NCBI GenBank assembly: GCA_002476495.1 | Contig: DLKL01000011.1 | Span: 16,144 to 44,690 of the forward strand | Reading direction: 5' to 3' | Origin: Lachnospiraceae bacterium UBA7589 | GTDB taxonomy: Bacteria > Bacillota > Clostridia > Lachnospirales > Lachnospiraceae | DNA length: 28,547 nucleotides | Part shown: positions 22,501 to 28,547 of the stretch, in pieces | How positions within the stretch are numbered: position 1 is the first letter of the stretch | How the letters are laid out: every line of letters starts with the position of its first letter | Program-made: the position numbers and the translations under genes | Notes under the pieces: model-generated | Databases searched by the model: none | What the model saw: the letters and a program-made list of their open reading frames with translations, nothing else | What the model was told of the DNA's origin: nothing

Positions 22501-23262
22501 TTAAAATGATTTGTCAATAAAAGGAATTCCCCTGTGTATATAGGTTACATCCTGTTTTGCATCATACGAAAAGGCAATATTTACATTTACTTTCTTATCC
22601 CCCTGATATGCAAACCGGTCTATTCCATTGCTATAACCATAGAAAGAATAAACATTATCAAATTCTACACTGTCCACAAGAACAGCATCTGTTGTTTCCA
22701 TGAATTTGTCCATTTCAGACTGAATTTCCCCTTGTGTCATTTCACCGGGCCTCTGGGACAAAATATATAGTCCGGTGTCAGCATCCATACCCAGCTCCTC
22801 ATACATCCCTTCAATCCTTTCCATAAAATTGTATGCCTCCCGTCCCTTTGGTCCTTTTAAGCTGATTTCAACCATAATATAATTTTCTGTAACTTCCTGA
22901 TTGTAGTCATCCTTCTCCAATAATGTGATTACCTTAATAGTAGTATCTGCATACTCACCATTTTTCTTTAAACAGGTTACCTGATTTGCGTCACTGCTTC
23001 TGTTTTCTATATCATATCCGCCTGTAATTCCAAGCTTTTCAGCCAGTCTTTTAACAATAACCTCCTTTGACCCCGGCGTCATTGACCGGGTACCAAAGTA
23101 TCCATACGCTGTAACGCTTCCTTCCATTATATTATCCAGATTGCTGCTCATGGCCTCCTCCACCATTTTTTCTTCCCGTACAATAGAAGAATTAATGAAT
23201 ATCTGTAAAAGAGCTGCTGCCCATATAAGTACTACCACATATATCTTATTTCTGTTACTCAT
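22501..23262 (-). CDS. YwmB-like protein
   Basis: 253 residues. An N-terminal membrane or signal segment (YVVVLIWAAALLQIFINSS) precedes a surface domain. The C-terminal part matches the YwmB/DUF1779 style: FYGYSNGIDRFAYQGDKK, VNVNIAFSYDA and THIHRG-like TYIHRGIPFID. The family has a TATA-box-binding-protein-like fold and is found mainly in spore formers; its role is not known. A longer frame starts at 23337, but the ATG at 23262 has a GGAGGC site 6-7 bp upstream. It is divergent from the prephenate dehydrogenase gene. Confidence 0.75.
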   Translation of the reverse strand: MSNRNKIYVVVLIWAAALLQIFINSSIVREEKMVEEAMSSNLDNIMEGSVTAYGYFGTRSMTPGSKEVIVKRLAEKLGITGGYDIENRSSDANQVTCLKKNGEYADTTIKVITLLEKDDYNQEVTENYIMVEISLKGPKGREAYNFMERIEGMYEELGMDADTGLYILSQRPGEMTQGEIQSEMDKFMETTDAVLVDSVEFDNVYSFYGYSNGIDRFAYQGDKKVNVNIAFSYDAKQDVTYIHRGIPFIDKSF

Positions 23263-23370
23263 TTTTCGCCTCCGCTTTTTCATTTTCATAGATGGCTGTA
23301 TTATTGACATATTTTCAAGGCAGTATACAAAGCACACAGTACAAAATATGCTTTATGCTGATTTTATGTT

Positions 23371-23398
23371 TTGTATTTCAACCCCGACGTGGTATAAT
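23371..23398 (+). promoter_or_regulatory. Promoter of the prephenate dehydrogenase gene
   Basis: TTGTAT (23371-23376) and a consensus TATAAT (23393-23398) are 16 bp apart, 46 bp before the ATG at 23445. This also shows that the long upstream extension of the open frame, starting at 23292, is not translated. Confidence 0.65.
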
Positions 23399-23444
23399 TA
23401 ATTTCAGATTAAGCATTGGGAATTACTCATATAAAGGAGATATT

Positions 23445-24284
23445 ATGACAGTTGGAATTGTTGGACTTGGTCTTATTGGTGGTTCATTTGCAAAGGCATA
23501 TAGTGAAAATGACGATTATCACATTCTCGCTTATGATATAAATCGTGATGTCATGAAAGCAGCCTATGACATGAAAATAATTGACGGGGAACTTAATTCC
23601 CACAATATTTCAGGCTGTGAACTGATTCTTATAGCCCTTTATCCTGAAGCTACCATTGAATATTTGAAAAGCAATGCTCCTTTTATTTCTTCAGATACTA
23701 TGGTAATAGATTGCTGCGGTGTAAAAAAGTATGTTTGCAATCACTGCTTTAGCATTGCTAAGGAGTATGGTTTTACATTTATAGGCGGACATCCTATGGC
23801 AGGACGCCATTTTTCAGGTCTTGAATACAGCACCAAAACCATGTATAACGGTGCTTCCATGGTTCTTGTTCCTGAAAGCCCTGAGGATGAACAGGCTCTC
23901 ACCCGTGCCAAAAAGCTGCTTGCTCCTATTAAATTCGGTCAATATACCATATGCGATCCTGACAGACACGACAAAATGATTGCTTTTACCTCTCAAATGG
24001 CACACGTTGTATCCAATGCCTATGTAAAAAGTCCGACTGCTAAGGATCACGAAGGCTTTTCGGCCGGAAGCTATAAGGATCTGACCCGTGTTGCCTGGCT
24101 AAACGAGACCATGTGGACAGAGCTGTTCCTTGAAAACAGGGAGCATCTGCTCAACGAGCTTGATTACTTCATCAAATCCGTTACCGAATATAGAAATGCC
24201 ATTGAAAGCGAAGATGCCTCAAGGTTAAAAAAGCTGTTGGCAGACGGAAAAAAATGCAAGGAAGAAATTGATGGAGTAAATTAG
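23445..24284 (+). CDS. tyrA: Prephenate dehydrogenase
   Basis: 279 residues. It oxidatively decarboxylates prephenate to 4-hydroxyphenylpyruvate in tyrosine synthesis. The NAD site is GIVGLGLIGGSFAKAY (residues 4-19), and the catalytic region has IGGHPMAGRHFSGLEYS (His116 the likely catalytic His) and DRHDKMIAFTSQMAHVVSNAY further on. It ends soon after the dehydrogenase domain: no ACT domain and no chorismate mutase, so feedback control must be elsewhere or absent. Start chosen for the AAAGGAG site and because the promoter at 23371-23398 lies upstream of it. The thrS leader follows. Confidence 0.93.
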   Translation: MTVGIVGLGLIGGSFAKAYSENDDYHILAYDINRDVMKAAYDMKIIDGELNSHNISGCELILIALYPEATIEYLKSNAPFISSDTMVIDCCGVKKYVCNHCFSIAKEYGFTFIGGHPMAGRHFSGLEYSTKTMYNGASMVLVPESPEDEQALTRAKKLLAPIKFGQYTICDPDRHDKMIAFTSQMAHVVSNAYVKSPTAKDHEGFSAGSYKDLTRVAWLNETMWTELFLENREHLLNELDYFIKSVTEYRNAIESEDASRLKKLLADGKKCKEEIDGVN

Positions 24285-24342
24285 ATATTAATATATCAAT
24301 TTTTTCTATGAACATAGTGGCATTTTTTCAAAATAATGGCTC

Positions 24343-24371
24343 TTGACTTTTTGGGTTTAGAGTTCTACAAT
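24343..24371 (+). promoter_or_regulatory. Promoter of the thrS T-box transcript
   Basis: TTGACT (24343-24348) and TACAAT (24366-24371) are 17 bp apart and sit just upstream of the T-box leader, giving a start near 24378. Confidence 0.75.
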
Positions 24372-24377
24372 AGGGCT

Positions 24378-24644
24378 AATTAAAAATAATAGCTATGATG
24401 AGACGAGTACTATTGAAACGGTCTACAGAGAGAGCTCCGCTACCCGCTGAGAGAGAGTTCAGAATACGCCCATAGGAAAACTACCTCTGAGCTGCTTATT
24501 AAAAGTAAGCCGTTAATTACGTTATAATTATAAATTAAGAGTCAATCCGTATATTGCAATATCATATTGATTACATATACAGATTGGAACTAGGGTGGAA
24601 CCGCGATAATATCGTCCCTGGCACAGTGTGCCAGGGCTTTTTTT
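24378..24644 (+). promoter_or_regulatory. T-box riboswitch, Thr (specifier ACU)
   Basis: Stem I has the purine-rich AGAGAG elements and the GAAA-ACT-ACCTCTGAG context; aligning it with the well-studied Bacillus glyQS leader puts the specifier at 24480-24482, ACU, a threonine codon. The conserved T-box AGGGTGGAACCGCG is at 24592-24605. A terminator follows (CCCTGGCAC, 3-nt loop, GTGCCAGGG, then seven T residues, 24616-24644). Uncharged tRNA-Thr should favour the antiterminator and switch on thrS. A small open frame across this region is not a gene. Confidence 0.95.
24616..24644 (+). terminator. T-box-controlled terminator upstream of thrS
   Basis: A 9-bp GC-rich stem with a 3-nt loop followed by TTTTTTT. 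Its left part overlaps the region needed for the antiterminator formed with the T-box sequence, the standard mutually exclusive arrangement. Confidence 0.9.
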
Positions 24645-24750
24645 CGCGTAAGCAATTTGTAATGAATAAATTGATTGAAGAAGTCGGAAGGTGCACTGAT
24701 TACTTGCAGCTTACTGACGAAGTCAGGAGAAAAAGAAGGAGGATGGAGAT

Positions 24751-26688
24751 ATGATAATTACATTGAAAGATGGCTCATCAAAGGAATACTCACAACCGAT
24801 GAGTGCCTATGACATTGCAGCAGATATAAGTGAAGGACTTGCCAGAGTTGCCTGTGCTGCAGAAATCAACGGAGAATTAAAGGATTTACGAACAATTATT
24901 GATAAAGATTCATCATTAAGTATATTTACATTCAATGATGAAGAAGGTAAAAAAACCTTCTGGCATACAGCCAGCCATATTCTTGCCCAGGCAGTCAAGC
25001 ACCTGTACCCTGAGGCAAAATGTACAATTGGACCTGCTATAGACAATGGCTTTTACTACGATTTTGATATGCCATCCCTAAGCAGGGAAGATTTGGACAA
25101 AATTGAAGCTGAAATGAAAAAAATAGTTAAGGAGGGCTCGGATATAACCTCGTTTACCCTCCCTAGAAACGAAGCTATTGAGTTGATGGCAAAAAAGGAG
25201 GAACCATATAAGGTTGAGCTTATTAACGATTTGCCTGAGGATGCCATCATAAGCTTTTACACTATGGGTGATTTTACAGATCTCTGTGCCGGTCCACACC
25301 TTATGACTACAAAGCCTGTAAAATATTTTAAGCTTACATCCTCATCCGGTGCATACTGGAGAGGCAGCTCTGACAATAAAATGCTCACCCGAATATATGG
25401 TACAGCCTTCACAAAAAAAGCTGACTTGGATGAAAGGCTTGAATTTTTGGAAAATATTAAGCTTCGTGACCACAACAAGCTTGGACGTGAGCTTGAGCTT
25501 TTTACAACTGTAGATGTTATTGGGCAGGGACTTCCGCTTATTATGCCAAAGGGTGTTCAGATTATCCAGACACTTCAGAGATGGATTGAGGATGAAGAAG
25601 AAAAACGTGGATATATGAGAACAAAAACTCCTCTTATGGCAAAAAGTGATTTGTACAAAATATCCGGACACTGGGATCACTACAAGGAGGGAATGTTTGT
25701 ACTCGGTGACGAGGAGAAGGACAAGGAAGTATTTGCTCTCCGTCCAATGACATGTCCATTTCAGTATTATGTATACAAAGCAAGCCAGAAGTCTTATAGA
25801 GATTTGCCTTGCAGGTATGGAGAAACTTCTACTTTATTTAGGAACGAAGACTCCGGCGAAATGCATGGTCTTACCCGTGTCCGTCAGTTTACTATTTCAG
25901 AAGGACATCTTATTGTAAGGCCTGATCAGATGGTTAAGGAATTCAAGGATTGCATTGCCCTTGCCCAGTATTGTCTCCAGACTCTCGGTGTAGAGGAGGA
26001 TGTAACATATCATCTTTCAAAATGGGATCCTGAAAACAGAGAAAAATATATCGGTGAACCGGAGGTCTGGGAGCAAACCGAGCAACATATAAGAGATATC
26101 CTCACTGAGCTTAAAATTCCTTTTGTAGAGGATATAGGTGAAGCTGCTTTCTATGGTCCTAAGGTGGATATAAACGCCAAGAATGTTTATGGCAAAGAAG
26201 ACACAATGATTACAGTTCAATGGGATGCGTTACTGGCTGAACAATTTGATATGTATTTCATAAATAAAGATGGGGAAAAGGAAAGACCTTACATTATTCA
26301 CAGAACTTCACTGGGCTGCTACGAAAGAACCCTGGCATGGCTTATTGAAAAATATGCCGGAGCTTTTCCAACATGGCTTTCACCTGAGCAGGTTCGTATA
26401 CTTCCAATCTCTGAAAAGCACCATGAGTATGCAAATTCCGTCCTCTCCAGACTTAAGGCGGCAGGAGTCCGTGCAACCATAGATGAGAGAGCAGAAAAAA
26501 TTGGCTACAAGATTCGTGAGGCCCGGCTTAACAAGCTTCCATATATGCTTATTATCGGAGCAAGCGAGGAGGAATCAGGAACCGTATCTGTCAGAAAACG
26601 TGGCGAAGACGGTGATCTCGGCAGTATGGAAACCGATAAATTCATTACTGATATCGTAAAGGAAATTGCTGATAAGGTTATTAACTAG
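24751..26688 (+). CDS. thrS: Threonine--tRNA ligase
   Basis: 645 residues, full length. It charges tRNA-Thr. Domains in order: TGS (1-61), the editing domain with HTASH (His72, His76) and CAGPH (Cys179, His183), the class II catalytic core from about 240 to 540, and the anticodon-binding domain at the C terminus. The catalytic zinc ligands are visible: Cys335 (MTCPF), His386 (ISEGH) and His517 (YIIHRTSLG). AGGAGG precedes the ATG. Expression is controlled by the Thr T-box leader just upstream; a bidirectional terminator follows 20 bp after the stop. Confidence 0.98.
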   Translation: MIITLKDGSSKEYSQPMSAYDIAADISEGLARVACAAEINGELKDLRTIIDKDSSLSIFTFNDEEGKKTFWHTASHILAQAVKHLYPEAKCTIGPAIDNGFYYDFDMPSLSREDLDKIEAEMKKIVKEGSDITSFTLPRNEAIELMAKKEEPYKVELINDLPEDAIISFYTMGDFTDLCAGPHLMTTKPVKYFKLTSSSGAYWRGSSDNKMLTRIYGTAFTKKADLDERLEFLENIKLRDHNKLGRELELFTTVDVIGQGLPLIMPKGVQIIQTLQRWIEDEEEKRGYMRTKTPLMAKSDLYKISGHWDHYKEGMFVLGDEEKDKEVFALRPMTCPFQYYVYKASQKSYRDLPCRYGETSTLFRNEDSGEMHGLTRVRQFTISEGHLIVRPDQMVKEFKDCIALAQYCLQTLGVEEDVTYHLSKWDPENREKYIGEPEVWEQTEQHIRDILTELKIPFVEDIGEAAFYGPKVDINAKNVYGKEDTMITVQWDALLAEQFDMYFINKDGEKERPYIIHRTSLGCYERTLAWLIEKYAGAFPTWLSPEQVRILPISEKHHEYANSVLSRLKAAGVRATIDERAEKIGYKIREARLNKLPYMLIIGASEEESGTVSVRKRGEDGDLGSMETDKFITDIVKEIADKVIN

Positions 26689-26708
26689 CTTTTATCCATA
26701 TATTCAAA

Positions 26709-26743
26709 AACAGACTGTACCATCGGTGTACAGTCTGTTTTTT
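26709..26743. terminator. Bidirectional terminator between thrS and the membrane-protein cluster
   Basis: Stem AACAGACTGTAC / GTACAGTCTGTT (12 bp) with a 7-nt loop, followed by a T-run on the plus strand and, read the other way, a T-run from the A-run on the left side. It serves thrS and the convergent gene at 26748. Confidence 0.85.
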
Positions 26744-26747
26744 ACTT

Positions 26748-27299
26748 TTACTGCTTATCCTTCCCCTTAATAAAGCTGCTTACAAAGCCTGTTAAAAGCC
26801 CTATTCCGAAAACATAGGCTCCCGGCTGGAGGCTTCCTGACATTTCCTTTCTTCCGATTACAAACTCCTGTTTAATAATGCTCTGAACCTCTTTACTGTT
26901 CAGGGTGTCCATTGCCCATCTAATAAGATTATTCATATCAGCTACCATTATAATTATCATCGCTGATATAATAAAAAACGGTACTAATCTAAACTGGGGA
27001 ATTTTTACAAAGGATAGTGCCGCCATTAATATTATTCCAATCCACAGTCCCATAGGTATTCCTGTCCACACAGGAGAAATAAGCCTTACATTTTTACATA
27101 GCTTTACTATGTTATATTTTATATCAATTATGTCATTGAACTTCGAAAAATCAATAACAGGCAACAGCATACCTGTAATCATCAAAGCAGCCGAAATAAG
27201 ACCAAAGACCATACCTGTATTCATTCGCTTACTTTTTTGTGGAGGTATCTGTTGACAGTCCCTGTAAAAATAGCTGTACTGGTTTTCCTGATTATCCAT
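26748..27299 (-). CDS. Four-span membrane protein, third of a tandem set
   Basis: 183 residues. A short N-terminal tail rich in Gln/Tyr/Lys is followed by four predicted spans (roughly 27-47, 83-101, 106-125, 158-176). The first span ends in LLPVIDFS and is followed by an extracytoplasmic loop of about 35 residues, as in the two upstream proteins (FLSPFFTWFS and LSVFMKWT). No enzyme motif is seen. Its start is 2 bp after the stop of the zinc-ribbon protein, so they are cotranscribed. Function unknown; I infer a shared family from the repeated layout. Confidence 0.75.
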   Translation of the reverse strand: MDNQENQYSYFYRDCQQIPPQKSKRMNTGMVFGLISAALMITGMLLPVIDFSKFNDIIDIKYNIVKLCKNVRLISPVWTGIPMGLWIGIILMAALSFVKIPQFRLVPFFIISAMIIIMVADMNNLIRWAMDTLNSKEVQSIIKQEFVIGRKEMSGSLQPGAYVFGIGLLTGFVSSFIKGKDKQ

Positions 27300-27301
27300 T
27301 A

Positions 27302-27916
27302 TTACTTAAGCTCCTGTCCTTTTTCAAGTAAAACCCCTGCTATACTGAGAATCAGGCCTATAACATAAATTATAATTCCTGTGCATGTATAAATAGTTAC
27401 ATGATTTATGCTTCTGGCTTCGGAATAAGCCTTATTGGTAATAACCATCATAAATGCTACCAGCGAAACAACTATAGGTACAATTCCGGCAAGCTTATTG
27501 TTTTCCACCCTTGCAAGAAATCTGATATTTCTCCTTCCTGAGTAGAGTAAAATTGCAACTCCCATCAAAAGGATAATCAAAGCATAATAGAATATTTTTT
27601 TGTCTCCAATGTAAAAGCTACTGTTTTCTGACACCATATCAAACAGGTCTCCACCCTTTATTTTCCCATGAACATTCCCACAGGTCCATTTCATAAATAC
27701 AGAAAGATACATGCATAGTGCTCCTAAAAATGTCAGCAATACATACATATTGCTCACCAGCTCCTTTATGTATCCTCCAAGATTAATCAGTGGACGGGCA
27801 TCAACCGGGAGCTCATTTACACTCATTACAATAAGCTTATCTTCAACAGATTCCCCACACTCCATGCAATAATCCATTCCATCCTTAATTTCACTGCCAC
27901 AATGCTTACAGGTCAT
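27302..27916 (-). CDS. Zinc-ribbon membrane protein, second of a tandem set
   Basis: 204 residues. An N-terminal zinc ribbon CKHCGSEIKDGMDYCMECG (Cys3, 6, 17, 20) precedes a short linker and four predicted spans, the first ending in YLSVFMKWTCG. Zinc ribbons of this kind fused to membrane domains are common in Firmicutes, mostly with unknown function. A stem-loop lies in the leader, 25 bp or more upstream. It is followed 2 bp later by the 183-residue protein. Loop lengths and span order match the neighbours. Confidence 0.78.
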   Translation of the reverse strand: MTCKHCGSEIKDGMDYCMECGESVEDKLIVMSVNELPVDARPLINLGGYIKELVSNMYVLLTFLGALCMYLSVFMKWTCGNVHGKIKGGDLFDMVSENSSFYIGDKKIFYYALIILLMGVAILLYSGRRNIRFLARVENNKLAGIVPIVVSLVAFMMVITNKAYSEARSINHVTIYTCTGIIIYVIGLILSIAGVLLEKGQELK

Positions 27917-27940
27917 AACATATACCCCCTACTAATCAGT

Positions 27941-27973
27941 AAATGAGGTGCCACAAAATGCAGCACCTCACTT
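27941..27973 (-). promoter_or_regulatory. Stem-loop between the first and second tandem membrane genes
   Basis: AAATGAGGTGC (27941-27951) pairs with GCACCTCACTT (27963-27973), 11 positions with one mismatch on the plus strand that becomes a G-U pair on the minus strand. It has no U-run to speak of. It may tune or process the polycistronic mRNA, or act as a weak attenuator. Confidence 0.45.
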
Positions 27974-27992
27974 ATGTAAAATATAACTGTTA

Positions 27993-28547
27993 TTATTTCT
28001 TAATAAACTTAATCACTCTTGGATAAGCTGAAAGAATAAGACCAATAAATGCTATAACCGGTCCGATTCCGTGACTTGCCTTGCCATCAAAATCCTTAAC
28101 ATCGCTGATTACATCCTTTACGGTTCCATTCATGAGAGCAAAAATAACTACAAGAACACCTACACCAACAATGATTAAATCAACATAAGGTACCTTCTGA
28201 AGACTGGCCTTAATTTTGCCAAGCTCAGGAATATAGTCCGCAAGATCCCAGCATATTATAACCACACCTACAAGGAATAAAAGAATTGACCACAAATAAT
28301 ATATTCTTACGTCTGAATATTCCTTACCTAACTTGAACATATTTTCTTTCATTGATTCTTTATATCCCCACATCTCAATTTTTGCTGAGAACCAGGTAAA
28401 GAATGGAGAAAGAAAAATTAACAAACCGCCAACTAAACCAAATATAATATTGTAATCGGATTTTATTGCATTGAAGAATCCCTGAAAACCACCGCCATTA
28501 TTAACCGGTGCACCCATGCCTCCCACTGGAGCCATTCCCGGATTCAT
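27993..28547 (-). CDS. Partial membrane protein, first of a tandem set
   Basis: 184 residues visible; the reading frame reaches the end of the window, so the true start may lie beyond it and the ATG at 28547 may be internal. The visible start is a Gly/Pro/Met-rich stretch (MNPGMAPVGGMGAPVNNGG), typical of a linker, possibly after an N-terminal zinc ribbon off the edge. Four spans follow (about 33-50, 80-100, 120-140, 163-180), the first ending FLSPFFTWFS with a long external loop. It seems related to the next two proteins. Function unknown. Confidence 0.72.
   Translation of the reverse strand: MNPGMAPVGGMGAPVNNGGGFQGFFNAIKSDYNIIFGLVGGLLIFLSPFFTWFSAKIEMWGYKESMKENMFKLGKEYSDVRIYYLWSILLFLVGVVIICWDLADYIPELGKIKASLQKVPYVDLIIVGVGVLVVIFALMNGTVKDVISDVKDFDGKASHGIGPVIAFIGLILSAYPRVIKFIKK

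Noticed and set aside
23292..23444. N-terminal extension of the prephenate dehydrogenase frame
   Set aside because: A sigma-A-type promoter lies inside it and the NAD-binding motif starts right after the ATG at 23445, which has its own ribosome binding site.
24306..24330. Possible terminator after the prephenate dehydrogenase
   Set aside because: CTATG-AA-CATAG has a loop too small unless a pair opens, leaving only 4 bp; too weak to call although a T-run follows.
24554..24754. 66-codon plus-strand open frame before thrS
   Set aside because: It runs through the T-box sequence and terminator hairpin, which fully explain the region.
1..28547. Mobile elements, prophage, CRISPR arrays, tRNA or 5S/16S/23S rRNA genes
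   Set aside because: I saw no transposase or integrase motifs, regular short repeats, target duplications, clover-leaf sequences or 5S/16S/23S rRNA segments.

Overview
The window reads as chromosomal DNA of a low-GC, spore-forming, probably motile clostridium, most likely of the Lachnospiraceae. The evidence is strong AGGAGG-type ribosome binding sites, a large Bacillus/Clostridium-type SRP RNA, a Thr-specific T-box leader, spore genes (spoIIR, gerA-type receptor genes, a SipL-like coat morphogenetic gene, a ywmB-like gene), a chemoreceptor-tip protein and a sigma-28-type promoter. Most genes are core housekeeping genes. I found no prophage, insertion sequence, CRISPR array, tRNA or 5S/16S/23S rRNA gene. 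This is a stable chromosomal region with lineage-specific genes between conserved ones.

Layout: (1) 1-1552, minus strand: tadA, the SRP RNA gene and an HD-domain hydrolase. (2) 1676-2233, plus: a GNAT acetyltransferase whose 3' end overlaps a convergent gene. (3) 2203-4814, minus: tatD, ksgA and a 288-residue conserved protein whose ribosome binding site lies in a predicted hairpin. (4) 4985-10829, plus: a soluble miniature chemoreceptor, a PLP aminotransferase, then an apparent operon malQ, plsC, a lysine-rich membrane-anchored protein and a CPBP protease. (5) 10834-13783, minus: ddl, murI, a DUF1934 protein and a methyltransferase, behind a promoter with a long inverted repeat. (6) 13930-19507, minus: ispE and a GntR/FCD regulator, then gerAA, a fused gerAB-gerAC gene and spoIIR. 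(7) 19704-20306, plus: a 200-residue protein behind a sigma-28-like promoter and a palindrome. (8) 20377-23262, minus: ywmB-like, a PrcB-like lipoprotein and sipL. (9) 23445-26688, plus: a prephenate dehydrogenase and thrS with its T-box leader. (10) 26748-28547, minus: three tandem small membrane proteins, one with a zinc ribbon; the first runs off the window.

How the genes fit together: the cell-wall precursor genes (murI supplies D-Glu, ddl supplies D-Ala-D-Ala) lie directly downstream of the spore block. The spore block covers forespore-to-mother-cell signalling (SpoIIR), germinant sensing (GerA family) and coat assembly (SipL). The most unusual item is the gerAB gene: it continues in frame through a lipobox-bearing 11th membrane segment into only the first domain of a GerAC lipoprotein, so the usual three-gene receptor is reduced to two genes and is followed 19 bp later by spoIIR. 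Other points to pursue are the minimal chemoreceptor, the motility-type promoter at 19584-19609 and several palindromes that sit exactly on promoter elements.
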